From an uncultured Bacteroidales bacterium (GTDB lineage: Bacteria; Bacteroidota; Bacteroidia; Bacteroidales; Muribaculaceae), in contig CADAAI010000006.1 in assembly GCA_902785925.1 (NCBI GenBank), forward strand, positions 48,602 through 112,601: a stretch of 64,000 bases of DNA, written 5' to 3'. The notes under the pieces are model-generated. The model did not search any database. It worked only from the letters and a program-made list of their open reading frames with translations, and was not told the DNA's origin. Below are positions 1 through 8,900 of the stretch, piece by piece; within the stretch, counting starts at the first letter, position 1; each line of letters opens with the position of its first letter. The position numbers and the translations under genes are program-made.

Positions 1-234
1 TTGCAACAGCCCAATCAGGCTAGTGGCGTAACTGGAGGCCGCCCTGAACTCATCGAGACTGTTGCACGAGCTGCAATAGCTACAGGCGCCGATGGCATCT
101 TCATTGAGACGCATCCCAATCCCGCTGTGGCCAAGAGTGATGGGGCCAACATGCTGCAGCTCGACTTGCTCGATGGTCTACTCTCTCGCCTCACAAAACT
201 GAAAATGGCAATCAATGAAATTGACAATAAATAA
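1..234 (+). CDS. kdsA: 3-deoxy-D-manno-octulosonate 8-phosphate synthase (KdsA), C-terminal part
   Basis: Only the last 77 residues are inside the window; the gene runs off the left edge. The visible part carries the conserved C-terminal KDO8P synthase segment [15 protein letters not shown], then [13 protein letters not shown] and the SDGANML stretch, which form the end of the TIM barrel. The enzyme condenses phosphoenolpyruvate with arabinose 5-phosphate to make KDO 8-phosphate for lipopolysaccharide, in the cytoplasm. The next gene starts 22 bases downstream on the same strand with no terminator between, so the two are probably co-transcribed. The family match is clear; the start cannot be judged. 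Confidence 0.93.
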   Translation: MQQPNQASGVTGGRPELIETVARAAIATGADGIFIETHPNPAVAKSDGANMLQLDLLDGLLSRLTKLKMAINEIDNK

Positions 235-256
235 CTAATAATAAATATTTTAAATT

Positions 257-1858
257 ATGAAATTGAGAAAATTCTTTGTCCTGGCTGTGCTGATGGCTAT
301 GTTCACTTGCTTCAGTAGCAATGCTCAGGAAACCGACAAAATCACACAGGCGGTCATGAAGGTCTATAACGATTACATCGAGAAGAACCCCAATGACTAT
401 AACACGCTGTTCATGAGGGCTAACCAGCTCTATTACAACCATGACTATGCAGGAGCTATGACCGATGTAAACCGCGTTATTGAGCTCGCACCTTCAAAGG
501 AGACCGAGTTGCTCTTCGATGCCTATCTGCTGCGTGCAGCTCTCTACGAGATCAATGGCAATCTTTCGGCCGAAGGTGAGGATATCGATAAAGCTGCCGC
601 TATCGACCCCACTAATCTTGCTTGGGTCGACATGAAGGGTAAGTGGGCCTATCGTACTGGCACCTATGACGTCGCTAAGAAGCAGTTTGAGTCTATCTTG
701 CAGCAACAGCCACGCAACTACGACGCTATGTACAAACTTGGATGCGTAGCTGCCAAGGAAGGGGATAGCGAGGAGGCCATGAAGTGGGTCAACAATGCAG
801 TATCGCTCTATCCAGCTGAGGCTCAGGTTTATCTTAACCGTGCATCGGTTCAGGAGATGATTGGCAAGTATCGCGATGCTTGTGACACCTATCTCATTGC
901 AATGAGTGCCACCAACGACAATGGCGCATCGATCAACCGTCTCGTTGAACTCTCTAGTGACCATTACGAGGACGTGATGGCTTCGCTTCGCAGCGCTACC
1001 GATGATAACCCCCGTGTGGGCATCTTCTACCGAGTTCGATCGGCTATTGCTCTCAACTACAAGCACTATGGACAGGCTCTGCGCGACCTTAAGGTTATCA
1101 CCGACAATGACCTCTTTGAATATTCAACCATCTACAATGATGAGGCTACATGTTTGTTCCAATTGGGTGACTACGACCAGGCCTATACCTATGCCAACAA
1201 GGCTATTGCCACCGATGCAACCAACCCTGATGGTTACATCCTGCGCAGCATGATAGAGCTGCGTCAAGGCAAAGGCGGAAACTTTGCGACTGCAGCCAAA
1301 ACACTCGATCAAGCTCTCGTACTCAACGAGAACTATGTACCAGCATTGCTTGCCAAGGCCCGTCTGCTAATCGCTCAAAAGAAGTATAAAGATGCTCTTC
1401 CTGTGATTACCAAGGCTATTAACGCCGAGGAGACTAATGCCGAGGCTCTGCTACTGCGTGGATGGCTCAATAAGAACCACCTTAAGAACGCCGCTGCAGC
1501 AAAGGCCGACTTTGAGAAGATGCTTACTCTCAATGGCGATGCTCTTGAGTCGCTGCGTGGTTTCGCTCTCCATGAGCTGGGACGTGACAGTGAAGCTACT
1601 GCATGGGCCGAGAAGATGATTGAGAACTATCCTGCCACTGGTGGCGAGACCTATTACTATGCCGCAGCTTTGCAGGGAGCTATGGGCAACAAGGCGCAGG
1701 GCATTAAGTACTTGGAGTCGTGCCTTGCTAATGGCTACGGAGGTCTTTACGACATTAAGTTCAACAATGATCCTTACGTAAACCTCGCTCCGTTGCGCAG
1801 TGAGCCTTCTTTCGATATCCTGCTCAGCAACTCGCAACTCAACTTCCAAGAGCGATGA
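257..1858 (+). CDS. secreted tetratricopeptide repeat protein
   Basis: 533 residues. Residues 1-24 form a signal peptide ending near SSNAQ, so the protein is periplasmic or outer-membrane associated. The rest is a chain of TPR-like helical pairs; good units are near 50-80 (FMRANQLYYNHDYAGAM), 150-185, 290-330 and 350-400. The C-terminal 60 residues end in a conserved-looking NDPYVNLAPLRSEPSF segment. TPR solenoids are protein-interaction scaffolds; no enzymatic motif is seen and the partner is unknown. It follows kdsA closely, and a GC-rich hairpin follows the stop codon. Such proteins are common in Bacteroidales and usually uncharacterised. Confidence 0.88.
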   Translation: MKLRKFFVLAVLMAMFTCFSSNAQETDKITQAVMKVYNDYIEKNPNDYNTLFMRANQLYYNHDYAGAMTDVNRVIELAPSKETELLFDAYLLRAALYEINGNLSAEGEDIDKAAAIDPTNLAWVDMKGKWAYRTGTYDVAKKQFESILQQQPRNYDAMYKLGCVAAKEGDSEEAMKWVNNAVSLYPAEAQVYLNRASVQEMIGKYRDACDTYLIAMSATNDNGASINRLVELSSDHYEDVMASLRSATDDNPRVGIFYRVRSAIALNYKHYGQALRDLKVITDNDLFEYSTIYNDEATCLFQLGDYDQAYTYANKAIATDATNPDGYILRSMIELRQGKGGNFATAAKTLDQALVLNENYVPALLAKARLLIAQKKYKDALPVITKAINAEETNAEALLLRGWLNKNHLKNAAAAKADFEKMLTLNGDALESLRGFALHELGRDSEATAWAEKMIENYPATGGETYYYAAALQGAMGNKAQGIKYLESCLANGYGGLYDIKFNNDPYVNLAPLRSEPSFDILLSNSQLNFQER

Positions 1859-1869
1859 CAATATTCCCT

Positions 1870-1901
1870 AAATCCCCCATCTGCCATCAGGTGGGGGATT
1901 T
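1870..1901 (+). terminator. hairpin after the TPR gene
   Basis: AAATCCCCCA (1870-1879) pairs perfectly with TGGGGGATTT (1892-1901) over a 12-base loop. The following bases are only moderately T-rich, so termination may be partial. It lies between the TPR gene and the permease gene. Confidence 0.6.
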
Positions 1902-1936
1902 ATACTTAAAACGTACCATTTAAAACTACTTACACA

Positions 1937-3286
1937 TTGTCCACCCTCTTAATCTTCATATTAGCAATCTTATTGATGGTTCTAGCCATCGCAAGGTGGA
2001 AGATTCATCCATTCCTCGCCATTATAGCTACGGCACTTGTGCTTGCGGTGGTGCTCGGTGTGCCATTGAAGACCATCCCCGATGTTATTGGCCGTGGTTT
2101 TTCAAGTATCTTCACTGGCATCGGACTGGTAATAATCTTTGGCACAATCATCGGCACTGTGCTTGAGAAGACTGGTGCCGCGGTAGCCATGGCGCGTGGT
2201 GTCGAGAGGGTAGTGGGGCGCAGGTTTCCACGTTTGGCAATGATGTTAATTGGCTGGATTGTGTCGATTCCTGTGTTTTGCGACAGCGGCTTTGTGCTCG
2301 TGAGTCCCATTGGTAAATCGCTCGCACGGCGCACCGCTCAGCCCCAAGCAAGCTTAATGCTTGCACTTGGTGCAGGCCTATTTGCCTCGCACGTATTCAT
2401 ACCACCCACTCCTGGTCCCGTAGCTGCCGCAGGGATGATGGGCCTTGACGACAACTTGCTAATGGTTATTGCCGTGGGTGTGGTCATCTCGCTGATTTCT
2501 CTAATTCCCGTCTATTTCTTTGCTGGCAAGATTGGAAAGAGGATAACAACCGCTGGTGTTGACATTGACGAGGGACAAAACATTGAAGAAACCAAAAATG
2601 CACCATCGGCTTTCATCTCGTTTCTGCCCATCATCGTGCCGGTACTGCTAATGGCTATGGGCAGCTTGGTGTCGCTTGTGGTTATGCCCGAATGGCTTGC
2701 TGCAATCTTAACCTTCCTGGGCAAACCTGTTATCGCTATAATGGTAGCATTTTTGTGCTGCTTGCCGCTTCTCGCCAAACGTAGAATGCTTAAGGAATCT
2801 TACGGTATTATCAACGACTCGCTAATGACTGCTGGCCCCATTATCTTCATCACTGCTGCTGGTAGCGTGCTTGGTAGTGTGATAGTTGAAAGCGGGTTTG
2901 TCGAGATCTTGAAGCAATACACTGGCACCCTCTCGGCGCTGGGAGTCATCTTCCCCTTCTTGATTGCGGCCATCCTTAAGTCAGCGCAGGGCTCGTCAAC
3001 AGTGGCGATTACAACCACGGCTAGTCTAATGGGAATGTTTGGCGATGCGGGCTCCATGATGCACGCCTTGGGCTTTACTACGCCACTTGCTGCCACCCTC
3101 GTCGTGATGGCGATAGGTGCCGGCGCAATGACCGTATCGCACGCTAACGACAGCTACTTTTGGGTAGTCACTGGCTTTGGCGGAATTCGCACCACCGACG
3201 GCTACCGCTCCTTCACCCTCATGACCCTTATTATGGGCATCACATCCATCGCCACAATCGCCCTCGCAGCCCTTATCCTCATTTAA
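1937..3286 (+). CDS. GntP-family gluconate/organic acid:H+ symporter
   Basis: 449 residues, almost wholly hydrophobic, with about 12 membrane segments. Family signatures include an N-terminal RWKIHPFLAIIATAL segment, FGTIIGTVLEKTGAA, the central IPVFCDSGFVLVSP stretch, FIPPTPGPVAAA and the late HANDSYFWVV motif, all typical of GntP permeases for gluconate and related sugar acids. I chose the TTG at 1937 because it gives an intact first membrane helix; the next ATG (14 codons in) would cut into it. TTG starts are uncommon, so the start is less sure than the family. Substrate cannot be set from sequence. There is no sugar-acid catabolic gene beside it. Confidence 0.86.
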   Translation: MSTLLIFILAILLMVLAIARWKIHPFLAIIATALVLAVVLGVPLKTIPDVIGRGFSSIFTGIGLVIIFGTIIGTVLEKTGAAVAMARGVERVVGRRFPRLAMMLIGWIVSIPVFCDSGFVLVSPIGKSLARRTAQPQASLMLALGAGLFASHVFIPPTPGPVAAAGMMGLDDNLLMVIAVGVVISLISLIPVYFFAGKIGKRITTAGVDIDEGQNIEETKNAPSAFISFLPIIVPVLLMAMGSLVSLVVMPEWLAAILTFLGKPVIAIMVAFLCCLPLLAKRRMLKESYGIINDSLMTAGPIIFITAAGSVLGSVIVESGFVEILKQYTGTLSALGVIFPFLIAAILKSAQGSSTVAITTTASLMGMFGDAGSMMHALGFTTPLAATLVVMAIGAGAMTVSHANDSYFWVVTGFGGIRTTDGYRSFTLMTLIMGITSIATIALAALILI

Positions 3287-3548
3287 TAATTAATTTAAAC
3301 TTGCAATTTGGATGCAGCTTAAAAATCTGCAATTGTGAATTGTGGATTATGAAAAGTTGTGTCAATTGTCCTTAATTACCAAAAGCCGAATGACTAAGCA
3401 AACAGCTTTTAATGAATGTATTATAATGGAGAGTGATTGCCTAAAAAATTAATTGTTGTCTTGTTGAAAAAATCTTTGCCAAAAATAGTGATAAATTGTA
3501 AGATGTTTTGTATCTTTGCGAGACTTAACTAAAACACTTTAAAATATT
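3287..3548. other. intergenic leader upstream of the oxidoreductase operon
   Basis: This AT-rich stretch has no supportable gene. The first part (about 3300-3375) holds degenerate AATTG/TTGTG-type repeats. The last part contains the -7 element listed separately. I see no RNA fold that I recognise. Confidence 0.4.
3511..3518 (+). promoter_or_regulatory. -7 element for korDABC operon
   Basis: TATCTTTG followed by C matches the Bacteroidetes -7 consensus TAnnTTTG and lies 31 bases upstream of the first ATG of the operon. A good -33 TTTG at the usual 19-20 base spacing is not present, so activity may depend on other features. Confidence 0.55.
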
Positions 3549-3779
3549 ATGGCAAAAATTCATGGAGCAGTAACGGTCAACACCGAGCGCTGCAAAGGCT
3601 GCAACCTGTGCGTTGTGGCCTGTCCCAGCAACGTGCTTGACCTAAAGAAAAATGAAGTAAACAACCGAGGTTACCACTATGCCTATATGGCAGAGCCTGA
3701 AAAGTGCATTGGATGCTCGAGCTGCGCGCTCGTGTGCCCCGACGCTTGCATTGAGGTATATCGCGTTGTAGAGAAGTAA
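3549..3779 (+). CDS. korD: 2-oxoacid:ferredoxin oxidoreductase, ferredoxin-like delta subunit
   Basis: 76 residues with two 4Fe-4S clusters: Cys15, 18, 21, 25 (CKGCNLCVVACP) and Cys53, 56, 59, 63 (CIGCSSCALVCP). This is the usual size and layout of the delta subunit that passes electrons from the TPP subunit to soluble ferredoxin. It opens a four-gene operon (delta, alpha, beta, gamma) in the order seen throughout Bacteroidales. The complex is cytoplasmic. Whether the substrate is 2-oxoglutarate or branched-chain 2-oxoacids (Vor type) cannot be decided by eye; the Kor symbol is used for the set. Confidence 0.9.
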   Translation: MAKIHGAVTVNTERCKGCNLCVVACPSNVLDLKKNEVNNRGYHYAYMAEPEKCIGCSSCALVCPDACIEVYRVVEK

Positions 3780-3818
3780 ACAAGTAATCAATCTTTAAAA
3801 AACAAAACCGTAGAAACG

Positions 3819-4910
3819 ATGAACGATAAAGTAACATTAATGAAGGGTAATGAGGCTCTCGCTGTCGCTGCTATTCGCTATGGTGCCGACGGCTATTTTG
3901 GTTATCCTATTACCCCGCAGTCGGAGGTTCTCGAGAAACTTGAAGAAGAAATGCCTTGGGAGACTACTGGTATGGTAGTTCTGCAAGCCGAGAGTGAAGT
4001 GGCTGCTATCAACATGGTGTATGCTGGCGCTTCGTGCGGCAAGACAGTGCTCACTTCAACCTCTAGTCCAGGCTTCAGCTTGATGCAAGAAGGTATGAGT
4101 TACATGGCAGCTAGCGAGGTTCCCGCATTGGTGATTAACGTAATGCGTGGTGGCCCTGGTCTGGGTACTATCCACCCATCACAGGCCGACTACTTCCAGG
4201 CTGTTAAGGGTGGTGGTCATGGCGACTACCGCTTGATTACTCTCGCTCCTGCTTCGGTTCAGGAGATGGTTGACTTCGTGGCTCTTGGCTGGGACTTGGC
4301 TTTCAAGTATCGCGCAGTATCTATGATTCTCGCCGATGGCGTTATCGGCCAGATGATGGAGAAAGTGGTGCTCCCCGAGCAGCGTCCACGTCACACTGAG
4401 GAATGGATTCGTGAGAACTGCCCATGGGCTGTTAACGGCCGCAAGGGTATGCGACCCAAGAACATCATCACTTCGCTCGAGCTTGACGACGACAAGATGG
4501 AGGAGAACAACCACCGTTTCCAGGCTACTTACCGCGAGATTGAGAAGAACGAGCAACGCTGCGAGTTGATCAACACCGACGATTGCGATTACCTCATCGT
4601 TGCTTTTGGTAGTATGGCACGCATTAGCCAGAAGGCTATGGAGCTCGCTGCCGAGGAAGGCATCAAGGTCGGCATCGCTCGACCCATCACTCTCTGGCCT
4701 TTCCCAGTTGACGCTATCCGCAAAGCTGCTCAGGGCGTTAAGGGCATCCTTAGTGTGGAGCTTAGCGCTGGTCAAATGATCGAGGACATCAAGCTCGCTA
4801 CCGAGTGCAACTACCCAGTTGACCTCTTCTGCCGCCTGGGTGGCAACGTTCCCGCTCCCGACGAGATTCTCAACGCACTCAAAGAGAAACTGGTTAACAA
4901 ATTAGGATAA
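3819..4910 (+). CDS. korA: 2-oxoacid:ferredoxin oxidoreductase, alpha subunit (KorA/VorB type)
   Basis: 363 residues. The N-terminal pyrimidine-binding domain is clear (GNEALAVAAIRYGADGYFGYP, then ITPQSEVLE, and QAESEVAAINMVYAGASCG), as is the TSTSSPGFSLMQEGMSYM stretch. Domain II follows from about residue 250 (CDYLIVAFGSMARISQKAM, GIARPITLWPFP). The subunit contributes to the TPP site and CoA-dependent oxidative decarboxylation of a 2-oxoacid, giving acyl-CoA and reduced ferredoxin. It lies 39 bases after the ferredoxin subunit and 29 bases before beta. In Bacteroides the orthologue is often labelled 3-methyl-2-oxobutanoate dehydrogenase subunit VorB, so the substrate is open. Confidence 0.93.
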   Translation: MNDKVTLMKGNEALAVAAIRYGADGYFGYPITPQSEVLEKLEEEMPWETTGMVVLQAESEVAAINMVYAGASCGKTVLTSTSSPGFSLMQEGMSYMAASEVPALVINVMRGGPGLGTIHPSQADYFQAVKGGGHGDYRLITLAPASVQEMVDFVALGWDLAFKYRAVSMILADGVIGQMMEKVVLPEQRPRHTEEWIRENCPWAVNGRKGMRPKNIITSLELDDDKMEENNHRFQATYREIEKNEQRCELINTDDCDYLIVAFGSMARISQKAMELAAEEGIKVGIARPITLWPFPVDAIRKAAQGVKGILSVELSAGQMIEDIKLATECNYPVDLFCRLGGNVPAPDEILNALKEKLVNKLG

Positions 4911-4939
4911 TCAACTTTTTTAATCATTACAAGACCATT

Positions 4940-5704
4940 ATGGAACTTAACGATATAATCCGCCCCGAAAATAGGGTTTATAAGAAACCGAGCCTTCTCA
5001 ACGATGCACACATGCACTACTGCCCTGGCTGTAGCCACGGTGTTGTGCACAAACTCGTTGCCGAGGTTATCGAAGAAATGGGACTGCAAGAAAAGGCTAT
5101 CGGCGTTTCTCCTGTAGGTTGCGCCGTATTTGCCTACAACTACATCGACATCGACTGGCTTGAGGCTGCTCACGGACGTGCTCCAGCTATGGCTACCGCT
5201 ACCAAGCGATTGATGCCCGACAAACTTGTCTTCACCTATCAGGGCGACGGTGACCTTTCGGCAATTGGTACAGCCGAGACTATACATGCTGCCAACCGCG
5301 GTGAGAACATCGTCATCATCTTCATCAACAATGCTATTTATGGTATGACTGGTGGACAGATGGCTCCTACCACTCTTCTCGGTCAGAAGACCGCTACTTG
5401 CCCCTACGGACGCCGTGCCGACCTTAACGGCTATCCTCTGGCTATCAGCAACCTGCTGGCTCAGCTCGACGGTACTTGCTATGTTACCCGTCAAACTGTT
5501 TACAGCCCAGCTGCAGTGCGCAAGACTAAAGCCGCTCTCAAGAAAGCCTTCCAGAACAGTATGGACGGCAAGGGATGCTCGGTTGTTGAAGTTGTCAGCA
5601 CCTGCAACACTGGTTGGAAACTCACTCCAGTGAAAGCCAACGAGTGGCTACAAGAGAACATGTTTGCTAAGTACCCATTGGGTGATTTAAAAAATAATGA
5701 ATAA
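4940..5704 (+). CDS. korB: 2-oxoacid:ferredoxin oxidoreductase, beta (TPP-binding) subunit
   Basis: 254 residues. CPGC at residues 28-31 is followed by the TPP/Mg-binding GDGD (102-105) and the NNAIYGMTGGQ segment near 130, the hallmark of the beta subunit of four-subunit oxidoreductases. It carries the thiamine pyrophosphate cofactor and does the decarboxylation step. The gene sits between alpha and gamma, with only two bases before the gamma start, so translation is probably coupled. The thiamine-uptake locus at 30.2-33.2 kb would supply its cofactor; that link is inference. Confidence 0.94.
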   Translation: MELNDIIRPENRVYKKPSLLNDAHMHYCPGCSHGVVHKLVAEVIEEMGLQEKAIGVSPVGCAVFAYNYIDIDWLEAAHGRAPAMATATKRLMPDKLVFTYQGDGDLSAIGTAETIHAANRGENIVIIFINNAIYGMTGGQMAPTTLLGQKTATCPYGRRADLNGYPLAISNLLAQLDGTCYVTRQTVYSPAAVRKTKAALKKAFQNSMDGKGCSVVEVVSTCNTGWKLTPVKANEWLQENMFAKYPLGDLKNNE

Positions 5705-5706
5705 TC

Positions 5707-6246
5707 ATGAAAGAAGAAATAGTAATAGCAGGCTTTGGAGGACAGGGTGTCCTCTCAATGGGTAAGATTCTGGCTTACTCTGGATTGATGGAAGACAAGG
5801 AAGTGACTTGGATGCCATCTTACGGTCCCGAACAGCGTGGTGGTACTGCCAACGTTACCGTAATCGTTAGCGACGAGCGCATCAGCTCACCTATCCTCAA
5901 CATGTATGACACTGCAGTTGTTCTTAACCAGCAGAGTCTTGACAAGTTTGAGAAAATGGTGAAGCCCGGTGGCGTGCTCATCTACGACAGCTATGGCATC
6001 AACACTCCTCCAACTCGTACCGATATCAAGATCTATCGCATCGAGGCTACCGAGGCTACCATCGAGATTAATAACAGCAAGGCTTTCAACATGATCGTCC
6101 TTGGTGCTTACCTCAAGGTTAAGCCCGTAGTTACCATTGAGAATGTGCTTAAGGGCCTCAAGAAGACTCTTCCCGAGCGCCACTGGCACCTCATCCCAAT
6201 GAATGAGGAAGCCCTTAAGAAAGGTGCTACCCTCATCAAGGAGTAA
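5707..6246 (+). CDS. korC: 2-oxoacid:ferredoxin oxidoreductase, gamma subunit
   Basis: 179 residues. The glycine-rich start (IVIAGFGGQGVLSMGKIL) and the following PSYGPEQRGGTANVTV and SSPILNMYD motifs define the POR/KOR gamma domain. It is the last gene of the operon and ends 48 bases before a strong hairpin terminator shared with the convergent GH31 gene. Length is normal for a stand-alone gamma subunit. Confidence 0.93.
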   Translation: MKEEIVIAGFGGQGVLSMGKILAYSGLMEDKEVTWMPSYGPEQRGGTANVTVIVSDERISSPILNMYDTAVVLNQQSLDKFEKMVKPGGVLIYDSYGINTPPTRTDIKIYRIEATEATIEINNSKAFNMIVLGAYLKVKPVVTIENVLKGLKKTLPERHWHLIPMNEEALKKGATLIKE

Positions 6247-6294
6247 TCGAGCAATGTAGAGGCGAGACGTGTCTCGTCATTTACCAATAAACAA

Positions 6295-6323
6295 CGAAAC
6301 GCATCCTAATGGGGTGCGTTTCG
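6295..6323. terminator. bidirectional terminator between korC and the GH31 gene
   Basis: CGAAACGCATCC (6295-6306) pairs with GGGTGCGTTTCG (6312-6323, one G-T pair), a 12-bp stem with a short loop. It lies between two convergent genes. A direct repeat of TTTATACTTTATTT follows at about 6333-6362. Confidence 0.8.
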
Positions 6324-6356
6324 TGTTATTATGTTTATACTTTATTTGTTTATACT

Positions 6357-8732
6357 TTATTTAATAATCTCCACAGTTGTGGTTGTATTAATGTCGTTTA
6401 TGGTGATGGGGATTCTGAGCACTGGTATTGTGGGGTCGTAGTTTAGTTTAACCTTCTTGCCGTTGACCTTAACTTGTGATGGTTTTACTTCCAATCCAGG
6501 AACCATTAGGCGATACTCCTTCTTAGCAGGTGTACCTGCACCTTCACCGCTGATTGTGATAGCCCACTTGTCGGCACTAGGTGCAGCTGCAAAGTGAATC
6601 AGGCGGTGCTTTCCCGTCTCAAGGGTGCCTGTCGATTGCAGGTCATCGTCAAAGAGGGTGTATTCCGAAGGCTCATCACTCGTGTAGTACATTATGTCGA
6701 GTTTCGAAGGATTGTAGTCGCCCACGTTGTCCATCTTGTAGCTGGCCTGTGGTATGAATGCTCCTGCGCGGGCAAAGAGTGGCAGAACCTCGATGGGTGC
6801 GTCATAATTTATGGTTGTGTGAGCATTGTATCGATTGCTAGGGATATTGATGTCTACCCATGTGCCATCGGGAAATGTTATATTTCGGCTTGTGGCCCCC
6901 TGTGTCATCACAGGAGCAACCATCACGTCATGGCCCCACAAGTACTGGTCGCTCACATTGTCAAAGCGTTTGATTTTGTTGTCTCTCTCATAGAAGCCTA
7001 GTGGACGAACGAGAGGCAGACCCTGACTGGCGTTCTCGTAGGCGAGGGTGTAGTTGTAAGGCAGCCAGCGGTAACGCTCGCAGATGATGCGACGTGGAAG
7101 GTCGCCATATTCTGTGTAGTGATAAGGCTCGGCTAGGTCTTGTGAATGGGTGCGCAGCACAGGCGAGAAGAGGCCCAATTCTAGCCAACGGATGTATAGC
7201 TCGCCGTCGCGCTTCTTGTTCTCGTCAAGGGCAAAGCCGCCCACGTCGTGTGACATGTAGCCTAGTCCACTCAGACCTGAGTTGAGCATAATGGTTACCT
7301 GCGGTTGGAAACCTCCCCATGAGCGCGACACGTCGGTCGACCAGGGAAATACCGAGTAGCGTTGCAAACCTGCTGTGCCGGCACGCATCATAATCATGGG
7401 TCGGCGGTCGGGGTACTCCTCCTTGAAGAGGTCGTAGATGATGCGGCTCCACTCGTTGCCGTAGAAGTTGTGATACTGCTCGGCAGTGAGGCCGTTATAG
7501 TGGCAAATCGCTTCGGGATGAACCTCGGGTTCGCCCAGGTCGCCCCACCAGCCAGTCACGCCCTCATCGGTAAGCGAGCGGTAGCGGTTACGCAACCATT
7601 GTCGAGTGTTGGGATTCGATACGTCAAACATGCCACCCTGGCCTACCCATATTGTGACGGTCTGTGTGGTATCGGTGCCGCCGGTCTTGCAGAACATGCC
7701 TTTCGGGTCAAGTTCGTTGTAGTTGTTGATGGCGCGACCATTAGTGAGCACATATGGTTGTGAGATTGTCACCACGTTGATGCCTTTCTCCTTGAAGTTC
7801 TTGAGCATTCCGCGATGGTCGGGCCACTGGTCCTTGTCCCACTCCAGGCGACCCATATCTTGCTCTTTGCCGTACCAGTATAAGTCGAAAACCATGCCGT
7901 CAAGGGGATATCCGTTGCGCTTGAGCGTGTCGACAACGCCCTCACTCTCACGCTGGTTGTGGTAGCCATATTTTGAGGTGATGTAGCCAAGCGTCCACAG
8001 TGGTGGTAGCTCTTGGCGTCCCACGAGCCAAGTAAAGTTCTTGACTACGTTTTCTACCTTGCCATTACCGTTGATGATATAGTAGGAGATGGGTTGTGGA
8101 GATGTGCTCTTATACTCGATAAAGGTCTCACCTACATAAAGAGAAGACTTGCAGAAGTCATCGAAGAAGATTCCGTAGCCTTTAGAAGATATAACAAAAG
8201 GCATTGTGATGCCCATCTGCTTGATGCGCTTCTCGCCGCTAACATAGCCGTAGTTCTGCTTGTTATAGTTAATGAGCGTGTCGCCTAAAAGATTGAAAGA
8301 ATAGCCGCGCTCGCCAGCACCATAGAACGATTCCCTTCCTGAGTGCAAAAGGCGCACAGTGCCGCCGTCATGATTGCATTGATCCATTGCGTAGAGTGTG
8401 TTTTTGTGGCTTACAATCACTGCGTTGAGGCTTTTGTCGGCTATAACTCGCAAACCACTATTGGTGACCAATTCATCAAAACTATTACCCTTATTAACTG
8501 TGATATTGGCACAGCAAGATTGTTCTCTAGCAAGTGATGGAAGTGGTTTGCCTTTCCAGCTTGAGGGGACAACATCCACTCTCACAATGTCGTTGTTTAT
8601 TGTGGTGACTTTGATTATTTGATCTCGTTCAGAGTCATAGAAATCAAAACCATCCATGGGCTTCGCCCCAGCCGTTGTCGTAATGGCAATTATTGCAAAT
8701 GCAAATAGTGTGATAATTCTACGAACTTTCAT
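6357..8732 (-). CDS. secreted GH31 family alpha-glycosidase
   Basis: 791 residues with a signal peptide (1-23). After an N-terminal beta-sandwich the GH31 barrel starts near residue 240 (PPLWTLGYITSKYGY). The nucleophile is predicted as Asp398 in GWWGDLGEPE and the acid/base as Asp467 in FPWSTDVSR; SHDVGGF near 495 is the usual later signature. A C-terminal beta-domain follows from about 600. The enzyme hydrolyses alpha-glucosides or alpha-xylosides in the periplasm or at the surface; subspecificity is not readable. It stands alone, without SusCD-type neighbours, so it is not in an obvious polysaccharide utilization locus. Confidence 0.9.
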   Translation of the reverse strand: MKVRRIITLFAFAIIAITTTAGAKPMDGFDFYDSERDQIIKVTTINNDIVRVDVVPSSWKGKPLPSLAREQSCCANITVNKGNSFDELVTNSGLRVIADKSLNAVIVSHKNTLYAMDQCNHDGGTVRLLHSGRESFYGAGERGYSFNLLGDTLINYNKQNYGYVSGEKRIKQMGITMPFVISSKGYGIFFDDFCKSSLYVGETFIEYKSTSPQPISYYIINGNGKVENVVKNFTWLVGRQELPPLWTLGYITSKYGYHNQRESEGVVDTLKRNGYPLDGMVFDLYWYGKEQDMGRLEWDKDQWPDHRGMLKNFKEKGINVVTISQPYVLTNGRAINNYNELDPKGMFCKTGGTDTTQTVTIWVGQGGMFDVSNPNTRQWLRNRYRSLTDEGVTGWWGDLGEPEVHPEAICHYNGLTAEQYHNFYGNEWSRIIYDLFKEEYPDRRPMIMMRAGTAGLQRYSVFPWSTDVSRSWGGFQPQVTIMLNSGLSGLGYMSHDVGGFALDENKKRDGELYIRWLELGLFSPVLRTHSQDLAEPYHYTEYGDLPRRIICERYRWLPYNYTLAYENASQGLPLVRPLGFYERDNKIKRFDNVSDQYLWGHDVMVAPVMTQGATSRNITFPDGTWVDINIPSNRYNAHTTINYDAPIEVLPLFARAGAFIPQASYKMDNVGDYNPSKLDIMYYTSDEPSEYTLFDDDLQSTGTLETGKHRLIHFAAAPSADKWAITISGEGAGTPAKKEYRLMVPGLEVKPSQVKVNGKKVKLNYDPTIPVLRIPITINDINTTTTVEIIK

Positions 8733-8771
8733 CTTTATTGATAATTATGGTTGATATCGAGTGTTAATGTG

Positions 8772-8802
8772 CAAAGTTATACAAATTTCTCATTATTTTC
8801 AA
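8772..8802 (-). promoter_or_regulatory. promoter of the GH31 gene
   Basis: On the minus strand TAACTTTG (8779-8772) matches the -7 consensus, with an ATTG-like -33 about 20 bases upstream. The leader to the start at 8732 is about 35 bases. Confidence 0.5.
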
Positions 8803-8864
8803 TGATATTTCGTGCTTTTGTTATTAATTTGTTTCACATTTATAGGAATTATTTATTTTTTTTG

Positions 8865-8872
8865 TATATTTG
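8865..8872 (+). promoter_or_regulatory. -7 element for the small module gene
   Basis: TATATTTG plus C matches TAnnTTTG. The transcript would begin at or next to an ATG at 8878 that opens a three-codon reading frame (Met-Lys-Leu-stop), ahead of the real start at 8901. Confidence 0.55.
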
Positions 8873-8900
8873 CAACCATGAAACTCTAAACAGTGGTATT

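Noticed and set aside
4811..5494. 227-codon minus-strand frame across korA/korB
   Set aside because: It lies wholly opposite two well-supported genes, has no promoter or family motif, and is explained by the third-position bias of the sense genes.
6357..8732. GH31 gene as part of a polysaccharide utilization locus
   Set aside because: There is no SusC/SusD pair or regulator beside it; the nearest genes are an oxidoreductase operon and a small unrelated gene.
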